64,000 bases of DNA from Pinus tabuliformis (GCA_031772625.1 CM062810.1:869941650-870005649); one strand, 5' to 3'. Positions 36,691 to 48,125 are shown, counted from the stretch's first letter. Program-made: numbers and translations. The notes: generated by a model not told the origin, from the letters alone.

Positions 36691-36989
36691 TTCTAGAATA
36701 ACTTTATTGTTCTAAGAAAAATACGTATGCATAATACATTTATTATTCTAAGGGAACTACCTATTTTTAATGAATTTTGGGATTACAAGGTTAAGATTCC
36801 CCCTCAAATCCCAAAGTTTATTTTACAAATGCCAATTTCTTCTCAAAAATTGGTGAATCTTATGTTTCCTAATGGCTTGGTGATAATATATGAAGTTAGA
36901 TATTTAGACAGACAATATTTTGGCTTCATGATTTTGTTGTTGATGTGTTCTGAAGAGATACTTTGTATTTACATGATTGGTGTTATTAC

Positions 36990-39034
36990 GAAATATTGTC
37001 TTCTTGGCCATTTTTGTTACTAATTGATTACCAATGGATAATGTAGTTGGTGTTTCCAAAATAGCACCGAGATCTTATAAAATTCTACATAGCCATACAA
37101 TTTCACATGTTGCTTCCTAAGCTAAAATGTATTCTTCCTCTACTAAAGAATTTGTCACTATTGCTTGTTTTTTACAACTCTAATATGTTATTGTTGAACA
37201 CATTTTCATTAAATAACATAATTTTCATGTTCTACCATTAGTATCACTTGCAAAATACGCATTTAAATATATAATAAGTCCAATGTTGTTATTCTTCTTA
37301 TAGAGAATCCAAAAATCCTTTATTCATTTTATGTACCTATAGACCTCTTTTGCTACATTTTAATGACTCTCTAGATTCTTGCATGAATATGGAAAGAATG
37401 GTGAATGTACATGACAAAACTTGACAAGAATTTGTCAAGTTAATGAGGCTTCCAATCAACTATATATAGCTTGTACTATTCACTAGTACTTTCCCCCTCA
37501 AATTTTTGAAATATTTAAATTTCGTTCCATAAGAGTAAGAGAGGGTCTATAGTCTTCCATGAAAAAAATCTTCAAAAATTATATAACATATCTAGTTTGA
37601 CTAAGGAGGATTTAATTATGTTGTTGTCTAACTTATACTCCAAGATAATATCAAATTGACCCCAATTCTGGCACTTTAAATCCCTTTTGAAGTTCCTGTT
37701 TCACCTACCTCGTGTGATCTTCATGATTGCTTGTAATGACTGAGTCATCAACATAAAGAAGAATGATAACCAAGTTTTGACATTTAATATTGAAGTATAG
37801 TATCATTGGACTCACTATAGTGAAAACAAACATGCCTGAGGTTTTCATCCATTTCAACATAACATGCTCCAGGTACTCGTTTCAATACATATAAGGCTTT
37901 GATGAATTTGCAAACTTTATGCTCCTTCCATTCAACTTCAAATCCCAAGGGTTGAGTCATATAAACTTCTTCTTTCAAATCACCATTAACAAAAACACTT
38001 TTTACATCCATTTGATGTAGCATCCAACCATATTTTGTAGCCAAATTTATTACCATCGTGAATTTGTTCCACTTTATTGTTGGGGGGAACATTTCTTCAT
38101 AGTAAATTCCTTATGTTTGAGTAAATCCTTTACTCACAAGTATTGATTTTTACTTCTTCTCTTCACCATTTTATTTATACTTAATTCAGTAAACACATTT
38201 GCAATCAATGGGTTTAATATTTGATTAAGAATCAACAAGATTACATTTTCCATTTGAAATTACCAAATCATATTCGTCAACTATGGCTCAATGCCATTAT
38301 TTGTGCTTTGTTACTTCCAATAATGTTGTTGGTTAAATGGAATCATGAATGATTAAGGAAATTTTTGATTGAGTTGAACTTTTAGTCACTTTTTGGTTTT
38401 TCATCTTCATGAACATCTTTCAGTAGTTGTGTGAACCGTTTGGTCTGCTATAGTGTCCGAGTTGTGAATTTACTATACTATATTTGTCCTATGTTGAACA
38501 ATCATAATCTAAAGGAGAATATCTAACTTGTGAATATTCATATCAGGGGCTAAGCCTTTCTCATTCAAACTTGCTTTTTTTAGGAACTTATTTTTTCACC
38601 TTCTTCTTGAAGTGATTAAGGAGATTATCAAGCTCTTACAAAATTTTAATTTCCCCTTCATTAGAGAAAACATCTCAGCTAAGAATAAATTTACCATTAG
38701 ATAACAACCTCTATCCTTTATTTTCATTTTAATATCCAAGAAGAATGCATTTCATACTATGATTTTCTAGCTTAGTCCTTCTTTCCTTAGGAACTAAGGC
38801 ATAAAAATTAGAGCCAAAAAAAATAAATTGATTAACTAAAGGCTTAGTGCCATACAAATCTTATATATGATTAATTCAATCTAAGGATGATGTGTGTGAT
38901 CAATTCCTTAGATAATTTTTTGTATGAACTGCTTCTACCCAATACTTTGTGCTTAACCCCTTGAAATGCAACATAAATCTAGCCATTCCCATCAGAGTTC
39001 TATTCATCCTTTATGTTGTTATACATAGTGTTGT
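36990..39034 (-). pseudogene. copia pol, 3' half: integrase C-terminus, RT, RNase H
   Basis: Minus-strand reading: integrase core end near 39,000 (RTLMGMARFMLHFKGLS-like), C-terminal block at 38,850-38,640 (FYALVPKERRTKLENHSMKC), RT at 38,092-37,500 (VINLATKYGWMLHQMDVKSV, FVNGDLKEEVYMTQP, HKVCKFIKALYVLKR, then LLYVDDSVITSNHEDHT with the YVDD catalytic box intact), and RNase H near 37,180-37,050 (IVTNSLVEEEYILA). Integrase upstream of RT is the copia order. Stops and frameshifts separate the blocks. Confidence 0.85.
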
Positions 39035-40134
39035 ATGAGATAGCATTCATACTACCTATGATGACAAAGGAAGTATAAGGACTCTCTATGAAGCAATATG
39101 ACAATTGGATCTCTTACAGGTTTCCATCAAGAGAAGTTAAAGTTGCTTGAATTTATTTGATTTTTTGATGTTGTTATGATGTCCAAAAGATTGTATAGAT
39201 AGTATGGTTGTGTAGGTCTTATTGATACCTTTCCAATGGTGTATCATGCTTAGAAAAACTCCTTCCAAATGAGAAGTTATGGCTAATTGAAGTTTCAATA
39301 TTAATTAAGGGACCAAACCTTAACGAAAAATCCCAAACATCAAATTTGTTAATAGGTGTGCATATTTTGGGAAAATCCATGATTACATGAGAAATACATG
39401 GCCTCGACTGCAAAAACATACACCACTAAGTGATGTTCAACTTTGTGCTATTCAATGACACCCACTATACTTTAATGGTTGGATGAAAGAAAAGATGTGT
39501 GACATTTAACTAGCCTTATCGACCCAACTAAATGAAAACAAATGGAAGCATCTCATTTGATGATGATGTGGACCTATTTTTTAATGGAAAGTGGCACCTT
39601 CACATAGTAATCAATACAATCAATAGAACACAATAGCAAATGACATCATTATGAGTGATTTTGCACAACTAGAGGCCACCATGTGGAAAGAAATTTTTGG
39701 AAATATCTAATTGGTCGAAAGTCCAAAGTAGGTGACAAGTGGCACCCCTTAGAGAATTCCATGTGGCATAATGACATCATGCTGATGTCAACACACATAT
39801 GACTAAGGAACCATAAGAATTCAGTCATATGGAGTGGTGACATGGTCCTTGGCATGCAGTTTAAGGCTTCGAGGCATGGTTATATGAAACAATCATATGG
39901 TTAGACTGGACCAAATGTTAGAGCTTAGATGTTGACCCAGAGTTGGCTAATTTGGCCCCATGACCACATGGAATGTACATATATATGTATATATATGAGA
40001 ACAAACGATAAATCGAATATGATACCAAATGAGAATTTTTAGTTGTAATAGTTTGATGGCATTTGGTTGATTGTGGTTTCAAATCAAATGAACCTAGTTT
40101 TCTATGTGTTCAAGTTTCTCGACTTTATTATATG

Positions 40135-40405
40135 CAGTGATGATTCATGTGGATATGGGTGTAACCATATTTTTTATTTCTAGTATCAGCCCATGTATAC
40201 ATTAAGGAAGTCCATGTGGACATGGGCATAACCATAAGTTTGTTTGTAGTAGTATCCCAAGTCGAAAATGACATAACCCTATGTTTTATTTGCAGTCGCA
40301 GTCCACATATAATCTGAAGTAGCCCATGATAACATGTATGTAACCATCTGTTTCATTTGTAATGACAATCCACATATACACATAGGTAGCCATGTGGACA
40401 ATGGT
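40135..40405. repeat. LTR minisatellite, 60-70-base units
   Basis: Variants of ATAACCATATGTTTTATTTG-CAGTAG-AGCCCATGTGGACA recur about four times. The other LTR has the same array at 47,815-48,125 with about five units, so copy number differs between LTRs. Confidence 0.7.
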
Positions 40406-41284
40406 GTGTCTATATAAGTCCTTCTAGAAGGTAACTCATGGAGGATGGGTCATGTTGATGGATAACAAGTTCATTCGCCAATTGTATTGACAAGTGGTTA
40501 ATGCGCCACCCTCATCCCTGATCGTAACTATAATATGATCTAAGAACATGGTCTTACAAGTACCATTGTGCAGCTCGATTGGCATGGAGTTTATGTTGTG
40601 ACCATTGAGACCAAGGTTCAAGCCTTAGTCATTGTCAAGTAAGAATTAATTTTTTTTTAGACTTGATGCTCTATTTTTTTAATGGTTAGTAGGCTAGAGA
40701 TGAACATTTTGTCACACCAGCACTGAATTTTGGTCATTTTGTAGAAGTGTGCCTAGAAAGAGGATTTTTATAGAGGTCTTAATTTAATATATAGGTTTAT
40801 ATGGGTTTTATAAGTTTTTGGGATCAATATTGGTCCAAATTGGATTCCAAAAGATGGTAGGTATCAATCATCAAAGATAAATGTAACCAGAGGTGTATGA
40901 TTATCTTTGGAAACTTATTTGATGGCTAGAATCTCTTGTGTTTTTTTTTAGAGACTATCAACATGTTGCAGTTGTTTTGGATACATGGTGTAAAGAGGTT
41001 CCAAGAAGGGGTTTGAATGACCAGATCGAAGAATTGGTTGAATATGAGTATGGGAAGTAGTATGATAGGATATAATATTGATTGTTATGATTATTTATTG
41101 CAGTGAGAGTGGTTACAGGGACTATAGTGATAATGGTTGCAGGTTCTGATATGATTGCAATGGCAATGGTTGCATATCAAAAATTATGATTTATGATTCA
41201 ATAATATATGATGATAGTGGATCAAATTTGAAAATGATATGAAATAGAGGTCCACAAGGAAGTTGAAGAAGGAGGTGGGAGCCT

Positions 41285-41510
41285 CCACTATGTTTGAAGC
41301 CTCAATCAGGTGAGAGCCTAGAGGAGGTTGAAGCCCACTCATAATCAAAGTTGGAGCCGCTATTAGGTTGGAACCTAGAATGGTTAGATCCCACTCATTA
41401 TCGATTTTTGAGCCTCAATTAGGTTCTATCCTATAGTGAGCAATTTATTGCATTCTTTTGAAGTTTGTGCCTCAATCAAGTTCTATCCTACCATAAGTGG
41501 CAGCTTGGAT
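41285..41510. repeat. Second LTR tandem array, about 62-base units
   Basis: GCCTCAATCAGGTT...GGTT(G/A)GA(A/T)CC(C/T)ACTCAT-type units repeat about four times. In the second LTR the corresponding array (49,015-49,095 and 61,050-61,150) is where the Athila-type element inserted. Confidence 0.65.
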
Positions 41511-41618
41511 TTCTTGGGGGTAGTTTCCTCTAGCGAGTCATAGCCTATAAATCTATGTAAATAATTGAAGATGATGAAGAACAAGATTGGTGGTTTTCTC
41601 CTATATGGGTTTCCACCT

Positions 41619-41633
41619 AAAAAGCTTGCTTCT
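41619..41633. repeat. Target-site duplication, left copy (Penelope-like element)
   Basis: AAAAAGCTTGCTTCT here and AAAAAGCTTGTTTCT at 43,683-43,697 differ at one base. The second LTR copy (61,283 on) continues uninterrupted across this point. Confidence 0.75.
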
Positions 41634-42392
41634 TTCCTCGATATTCTTATTTCAAAGAATAATGATGGTTCCTTCTCCCACCAAGTGTTTCGAAAGAAAA
41701 CACATACTGATCAGTATCTTCATGCCAGCTCCCATCATTTCTCGGCTCAAAAGTTGGGTGTTCTCAACACTCTTGCCACTTGTGCGCTAAGAATATCTGA
41801 TTAAAGGAGCCTTGATAAAGCGAAGGCCCAACTCCTTAATGTCTTTGTTAATAACAGTTATAGTATGCACCTCGGTAAGAAAGATTTCCTTAAATCCAAC
41901 AAGAATTCATTGATCGAGAAAAACCCTAAAGATCAAATCTTAGGGGTTCATCTCCCTTTCATCCAAGGGACTACTGATAAGATTGCAAGGATTCCTAGGA
42001 AGCATAATATTCCCGCTACCTTTATACCCCTTAACACAATCCGTAGCTCCCTCCGGTCGGTAAAGGACCTGGTCAACCACAAGGACATGAAAGGTGTCTA
42101 TGTTACTCCCTATTCCCATGGGACCCCCAATACTGGTGAGACTGGTCATTCTATTAATCAAAGGATTAATGTGCACTCAGCAAACTTAAAACATGGGAGG
42201 ACCCGGTCTTCCACCTTAGCAGAGCATGCTGAAAAGACAAAGCATCATGTATGTATTAAGGAGGCTCATGTTATTGCTAGGGTTGCTCAGTTTCATCACT
42301 GGAAATTTAGGGAAGCCATTGAGATTGAAAAAAGGCAAAACAATATCAATAGAGATGACGGCTGGAAAATTAGCAGTTGTTGGATCCCTACC
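41634..42392 (+). pseudogene. Penelope-like RT C-terminus fused to GIY-YIG endonuclease
   Basis: The frame runs from the RT thumb (FLDILISKNNDGSFSHQVFR, then THTDQYLHASSHH and QKLGVLNTLATCALRISD) past one in-frame stop at 41,802-41,804 to a linker (SLDKAKAQLLNVFVNNSYS) and the endonuclease at 42,093-42,392. Endonuclease landmarks: GVY (GIY position), NTG in place of YIG, conserved Arg in NQRINVH, LAEHAEKTKHH, the EAIEIE segment with the metal-binding Glu, and the closing NRDDGWKISSCW. Cys residues usual before the YIG position are Tyr and His (PYSHG). The stop and the changed YIG suggest a dead copy. The enzyme would nick target DNA to prime reverse transcription. Confidence 0.85.
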
Positions 42393-42539
42393 CTCTCTTC
42401 CTGGACATTTCCCCTTGCCCCAGCTCCTTTTGGTGCTCTTTCCCCCTCGTTTTCTAGATCATCAGTATTTCTTTTTTCATCGTCCTTTGATTTTTTGTTT
42501 TTGTTCGCCTGTTCTGTTTCCCTTCCTCTCGATTAATAT

Positions 42540-43201
42540 TATAAACTTTATTGTTTGCTTAAAAAATAAAAATCCTTTTATAAAAACTTTCTTTACCTGA
42601 TTATTAATGAAGGCTTTTTTAAGATGAGAACTATTAACTAACCTTCTTTAAAACAATCTTCTTACTTTATCCCCATTGATTTAATTAATTTTTGTCCTTG
42701 GTCCCTTATTCCACTATATTATCGAGTTATCCTTTTAGGAATTATTCTTATTATATTTTATTAATATATTTAATTAGATAAGGCTTAAGTTTATGTTTAT
42801 TTTAATAGCTTTATTAATAAGATTGATTAATAGATTTAACAACATTTAGTTGTTATGGTATTAACTTTAACAATATTAACTTACAATTAGATTTTTAATT
42901 ATATATAGATTTAATATTAACCCCTTTGAATAAATATGAATAAAAGCTAACTTACAATTAATTAACTAAATGTTTAAATATATGATAATACTAAATATTT
43001 AATTATATAGCTCTTATATAAATATAATGTCAACCCGTTTAATTTTAATTGAATATGTTACCTTATTTATATAGATATTAAACTTTCCATTAACTATTTA
43101 ATTATATGTAAATTCAATATTAGCCCCTTTTAATTTAATATAATTAAAACTAACTTACTATTAGTTTACTAATTATTTATTATGTGACTTTAATTATATA
43201 A

Positions 43202-43247
<46 letters not shown>

Positions 43248-43476
43248 ATACTAATACTTTTAGTTCATATTGAATAAACACATTACCTAGTTTATATTTG
43301 ATATTAAACTAACTAACTAGAAATTTATTTATATTACTTAAATATAGGTCATTTCAATGACTGATTAATTCCTATTAATTAATTTATTTTTAAATATGGT
43401 AATAGGCATTTAACTCTTTAACCGATTATGTCCTCCTGCCCTTATCCCTTGGTCCAGTTTGGTTAGCCGTTTCCCA
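42540..43476 (+). other. AT-rich non-coding tail of the Penelope-like element
   Basis: A loosely periodic sequence: phrases like TTTAATATTAACCCCTTT, TAAAGCTAACTTACAATTA and TTAATTATATAG return at roughly 130-190-base spacing between 42,880 and 43,330, as if an ancestral unit was repeated three to four times. A (TA)n tract lies at 43,204-43,245. No ORF. Confidence 0.6.
43204..43245. repeat. (TA)n microsatellite
   Basis: About 20 uninterrupted TA units inside the Penelope-like element's tail. Confidence 0.95.
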
Positions 43477-43552
43477 GTCAAATACAGCCGTTAACCATTC
43501 TAGCTGACCAGTTCAATATAGCCATTGCATGGTCAAATATAGCCGTTGGATG
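43477..43552 (+). repeat. Short tandem repeat upstream of the ribozyme-like fold
   Basis: GTCAAATACAGCCGTTAACC, GTTCAATATAGCCATTGCAT and GTCAAATATAGCCGTTGGAT follow one another at 25-35-base spacing. They lie within 50-125 bases of the hammerhead-like motif and may be part of the terminal repeat of the element. Confidence 0.6.
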
Positions 43553-43598
43553 TTCTTCTCTGTCTATTTAACATGCAGCTTAGATCTGAATCTTCAAC

Positions 43599-43645
43599 TT
43601 GTCCTGACGATGAACCACACTCGTTGGTTCGAAACACGTCGACAA
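43599..43645 (+). ncRNA. Hammerhead-ribozyme-like fold at the 3' end of the Penelope-like element
   Basis: All core parts occur in order: stem I strand TTGTC (43,599-43,603), core CTGACGA (43,604-43,610), stem II GAACCA/TGGTTC (43,612-43,617 with 43,625-43,630), core GAAA (43,631-43,634), a minimal stem III (C-AC-G, 43,635-43,638), TC at the cleavage position (43,639-43,640), and the other stem I strand GACAA (43,641-43,645). One U at 43,611 is unpaired at the base of stem II. Hammerhead motifs with very short stem III are known from Penelope-like terminal repeats. Activity is not shown by sequence. Confidence 0.7.
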
Positions 43646-43682
43646 ATGCATTCAAATGTGATTTACGCTAAAAAATCTTCTC

Positions 43683-43880
43683 AAAAAGCTTGTTTCTCTT
43701 TGTAATGTGATGGTTTTTTGATATGTTATTTATATGATGATGCATTGTTATGGTTGATGACAATATGCTTATGATTCATTGATATATGGTTTTTTTATTA
43801 TGAAAAGTCTCAAAATAATAAAATTGATCCCACAGTAATTCACCCTCACCCCCACCTCAAGTGTGACCTTTGGTCCAAAA
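43683..43880 (+). repeat. First LTR of the plus-strand element, 3' end, with right target-site duplication
   Basis: It begins with the duplicated AAAAAGCTTGTTTCT, then matches 61,298-61,483. The end lies in a CACCCTCACCCCCACC block followed by a decayed primer site (43,881-43,894). Confidence 0.75.
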
Positions 43881-46521
43881 AGTTGTATTATAGAATATCA
43901 TATTCATAAATAATTGACTAGTGGAAGATGGATCAAAGAAATATGGACTTAGATGCAACATTTGTCATGCTCCTAGAATTTGAGTTGGAGGAGGTAGAAA
44001 TAAATAACGAAATATTCACAATACAACTTGATGAAGTTAAAAATAAGTTAGGAGAAATAGAAAAGAAGTTAGAGGAGAATAATGACATAATTCACCATCT
44101 CAATAAACATGAAAATACAACAAGGTAGTCAACTAAAAAAATTCATGAAGATGCTCTGGCCAAAGCAAGCATCAAAAGGAAAATTTCCAACTACCACAAT
44201 TTAATTTTTAGTTATTGTTCCCTATGTAATTATTTTGGTCACAAGGAAACCACTTGTAATCACCTCCTATACCATTACTGTAAACATAAAGAAGAAGAAA
44301 AGTGTCCACCTAAGATATGGAAAGCAAATTGTGACCTTATTTTACATGCTCAAAATTCAAAGGATAAGTGGTACGATGATAGTGGTTTCTCAAGACACAT
44401 GTAACGTGATCAAATTAAGTTTATCAACCTCAAGGAAATAGATGGAGGTAAAGAAATTTTGGAAATAATGTATCTACTAAAATCATTGGAAGAGGCATAG
44501 TTAACATTGATAATGGAAGAACCAAATCACATGATGTTTTATATTAGAAGGATTGAAGCATAATCTTTTGAGTGCTAGTCAAATATGTGATCAAGGTTTT
44601 GACATCATATTTAACTCCAAACGGTGTATGATTTGAAAGTCAGACACAAGCAATCTAGTAGCTAAATCTATTGGGATCAATAATAATATATACATATTTT
44701 ATGAATCAAAGACCAAGAAAAGCCATGGTGAAAAGATAAAAGAGGATAAAATTGGCTCTCATTTTCTTCAAATAGATAACATCTCCAATGATGAAGAAGC
44801 CAAGTTTCTCCAAGATTTGAAGAGAGGAACTAACAAATTCAAAGGTGAGATTCCTTTCAAATGTTTTGAATGTGCGAGAATTGGTCATTATGCATCTAAT
44901 TTTCCTTATGCAAAGATGAATGATAGTGATGATGAGTCAATATTCAATCCCAAGTAAAAAAAAAAAAAAAAAAACCAGTAAGAAAAATATTTTTTACTTA
45001 AAAGAACGAAGTGAAAGTGAAAGTAATGAAAGTGAGAACGATGAAGAAAGGGATCAAATAGTATTCATTTCTAAGACCAAAGAACCTAAAGAAAAAGTTT
45101 ATTATAAGGGATAAATTAAAATCGCATTAAAGGAAACAAGACTTCTTAGAAGGAAAGAAAATCAATTTATGAAAAATCTTCAAATCAAAATTCTAAATGA
45201 AAACATCAGTTTTTCTCTCAAAGTTGAACTAGTATAAGAAAAAAGAGTAAATGAATTCATGTTTGAACAACTAAATGAAAGAATTGGAGCTTATATTCTT
45301 AAGAGAAGAATTGGAGCTTAATTCAAATTTTGACAAAGGAATTGAGTCCTTGGCTCACATTCTCAACATGCATAGGTCCCCTCTTATTGTTATAGGTATT
45401 GGTTATCAAGAAAGTTGTGAAGCACCAAGGAACAATGGTACCTCAAGCTCATTTGATGGATATGATCCAAAGAAGATTAATTAGACATTCATAGCATCTA
45501 GAAATAACTCTCTCGAATATCCAAAGTAAGTGGTGCACTGGGCCAAGCATGTTCATTTCAATGACACTCAAGAGAATTCCAAGAAAATGAAAAATTCAAG
45601 AAACCAAAATAATGTAAAAGGATCCACAAGCATAAATAATGTAAAGAAACTAATGAATATGGCTCATCAAAAAGTATCCACTAGAAACACTCAAGCAAGG
45701 ATTGATTGACAAGAGAAAATGGCTCCTCTAATAAGTAACTTCAGTAGATCAAGATATCCTTCTATATGCAGGTATCAAAATAGATTCCTTGGTTATTGTT
45801 TCTTATGCACAAAATTTGGGCACAAAGCATAGGATTACAGAACCTATGATGTGTTCAGGTATAGAGGATATGATCAACTACCTAGATGGATACATGTGGA
45901 CCAAATTAGAAGAATAGCTTAGCCATTTCCATGTTTTGAAGCCCAGTGTTGAATAACATGTATGTCACAATGAAGGTCATATGGCATGAGATTACATACT
46001 CAACTCAAGATGGTACAATAAAGAGGGAATTCCTGTAAATGCTAGAAGATGGAGAAGAGGTTAAGATGGACCTTAATTACGTTTGATTCCTCAGATCTAA
46101 TTCCTTGGAGAAAGATTCTTCAATATCGTTATTTTTCAATCAAAATTTGAAGAAGAAACTACAAGTATGAGGGAAATATGTGAACTATGATTTGATAATG
46201 ATATCTTAGATGTAAAGAAGGAATATTTCAAGGTAAATTAGAGATAATAGGTACTAATAGATGAAGGAAGCATGGTCTTAGGGGAGGATTTTTGAAGAAA
46301 AATCATGAGCATCAGAAGGCTTGGATTGAGTTCACAAGAAAATGCATGGTCTGAAGGGGAGACTCTATGGCAGCTTAGCAGCAGGAAGGCAACTTGGTTT
46401 AGTTAGGTCTACATGATCATCCACGGACAAGTTATGTATAGATACTTATGTAGGATCATCAACATGGTAATTTCAACATATATTCATGACCCTTTTCTGT
46501 TGATGCCAAAGGGGGAGAGAC
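43881..46521 (+). pseudogene. Internal region, copy 1: gag N-terminus, zinc finger, protease, second gag-like part
   Basis: From 43,928: MDQRNMDLDATFVMLLEFEL and a Glu/Lys-rich coiled coil; a Cys/His finger near 44,210-44,290 (CSLCNYFGHKETTCNHLL); a copia protease start near 44,370 (KWYDDSGFSRHM, with DSG intact); a knuckle at 44,853-44,911 (KCFECARIGHYASNF, last Cys lost); a coiled coil at 45,175-45,330; another knuckle near 45,795-45,845 (CFLCTKFGHKA). Then about 650 bases without coding sense to the polypurine tract. Protease between two gag-like parts is odd, and there is no pol beyond protease. Stops and frameshifts are many. An A20-type run sits near 44,957. Confidence 0.65.
46508..46520 (+). 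promoter_or_regulatory. Polypurine tract of the plus-strand element
   Basis: AAAGGGGGAGAGA directly precedes the LTR start at 46,522, in the usual position and composition for copia-type elements. Confidence 0.75.
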
Positions 46522-47667
46522 TGCATACATTGATGTAGACATTGAAATTAGCCAAGGAAAGAATTTTCACAGGGGGTATTTCTGATTAGATGACATCAAG
46601 GACCAGCAATGTCTAATGATGTTACCATAAATGACAAAAAAGGATCAGATTCTTGCACAAGTGTTGTCATTGATGACAACAAGATGGCATTGATGTCAAA
46701 GGGGATGTGTGAGACAACAACAATACTACCTATCATGACCAAAGAAGTACCAAGATTCTCTATCAATCAAAACGACAATTGGATATCTTACAAGTTTCCA
46801 TCAAGAGAAGTTAAAGGTGCTTGAATTTATTTGAGATTTTGATGTAGCTATTATGATATCGTAAAGATCCTGCAAAAACAATGATTGTGTAAGTCTCGTT
46901 AATCCTTTTCCAATGGTATATATTTCTTAGAAAAACTCCTCTCAGATGAGATGATATGGCCGATTAAAGTTTTAATATTAATTAAGGGACCAAAGCTTAG
47001 TAAAAAAGCACAAACATCATGTTTGTTAATAGGTGTGCATGTTTTAGGTAAATCCATCATTTACTGATCAATCCACGACCTTGAGCATGCAAACCTGTAC
47101 ACTCTTTATCACCACTAAGTAGTGTGCAACTTTGGGCTAATCAACGACACCCACTACACATCAACAATTGGATGAAATCAAAGGTGTCTGACATTTAACT
47201 AGTCTTATTGACCCAATTGAATGATGATGCATGGAAGCATCTCATTTGACAATGACATGGACCAATTGTTGAATGACACATGGCAGCTTCATAGAGTCAT
47301 CAGTACAATCAGTTGCAGATATCAACCAATGATGTCATCATGAGTTACGTGGAACCACCAGAATTTGCCAGATGGTAGGAAAGTTTTGGAAATACATGAT
47401 TGGTGGAAAGTCTAAATGTAGGTGACACGTGACACCCCTCACGAGTTATCATGTGGTGTAATGATGTCATGTTGACATCATCACACAAATGACCAGGGAC
47501 CCCTATGGACCTAGTCATATGCAGTGGCCACATAGTCCTTGGTATGTATTTTAAATCTTGGAGGAACGATCAGATGCAATGCTCAAATGGGGAGAAGGGC
47601 CCAACCCATAAAGCTTAGACATCAGCCAAAAATTGGTTAACCTAGCCCTAATACCACATGAAATGTG

Positions 47668-47675
47668 TATATATA
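47668..47675 (+). promoter_or_regulatory. TATA-like element in the second LTR
   Basis: TATATATA followed by CGAGAA lies at the same place as the longer TATA-rich stretch in the first LTR (39,978-39,996). It is the best candidate for the LTR promoter, though simple AT sequence is common here. Confidence 0.35.
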
Positions 47676-47814
47676 CGAGAAAAAATGATCGATTGTAACA
47701 ACACACACTATTTGGTTGTTACAATTATATGGCTTTAGTTGATCATGGTTTTGAATCAGATGAGTGGAGTTTTCTTTGTGTTCTGGTTTCCTAACTCTAT
47801 TATACGCAGTGATG

Positions 47815-48125
47815 ATTCATGTACATATGTGCATAACCATATGTTTATTTGCAGTAGAAGCCCATGTGGACAAGGTCATACCCATATGTTTTATTTGTAG
47901 TAGCAGCCCACATATACATAGAGGAATCCCACGTGGATAGGGGCATGACCATATGTTTGTTTGTAGTGGAAACCCATGTGAACAAGTGCATAAACATATG
48001 CTTTGTTTGCAACAGTAGCCCAAGTATACACTGAGGTATCCCACATCAATAGGGATGTAACCATATTTTTTTTTGAAATGGTAGTCCATGTATGCATAAA
48101 GGTAGCCACATGGATAATTGCATGT
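47815..48125. repeat. LTR minisatellite, 62-75-base units, about five copies
   Basis: Units contain CATAACCATATGTTTGTTTG, then CAGTAG-AGCCCATG. A 135-codon minus-strand frame here is only a shadow of the repeat: the unit happens to stay open and gives a periodic peptide. Confidence 0.75.

Larger units (their letters stand above)
39035..41633 (+). repeat. First LTR of the plus-strand element, 5' part
   Basis: It is collinear with 46,704-49,095 plus 61,055-61,290. It includes a TATA-rich stretch at 39,978-39,996 (ATATATGTATATATATGAGA), comparable with 47,668-47,675 in the other copy. It lacks the first 180 bases and is interrupted at 41,634 by the Penelope-like element. Confidence 0.8.
41634..43682 (+). 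mobile_element. 5'-truncated Penelope-like retroelement (Dryad-like) with GIY-YIG endonuclease
   Basis: About 2.05 kb inserted in the first LTR with a 15-base target duplication. It starts abruptly within the RT thumb (FLDILISKNNDG), continues through a linker and a GIY-YIG endonuclease domain, then a 1.1-kb AT-rich non-coding tail and a hammerhead-like fold 40 bases before its end. Penelope-like elements are a separate retroelement class, neither LTR nor LINE. In plants, GIY-YIG-bearing ones are known from conifers (named Dryads) and were interpreted as an ancient transfer from arthropods. The loss of the 5' part is typical of incomplete reverse transcription. Confidence 0.85.

Noticed and set aside
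42393..42536. C-terminal 48 codons of the frame after the GIY-YIG domain
   Set aside because: The sequence turns Ser/Phe/Leu-rich and pyrimidine-rich after the closing motif and is probably untranslated tail.
44957..44976. Poly(A) run as evidence of a processed pseudogene
   Set aside because: It lies inside the gag-like region of the plus-strand element. Copy 2 has an A-rich Lys codon stretch in the same place, and there is no duplication around it.
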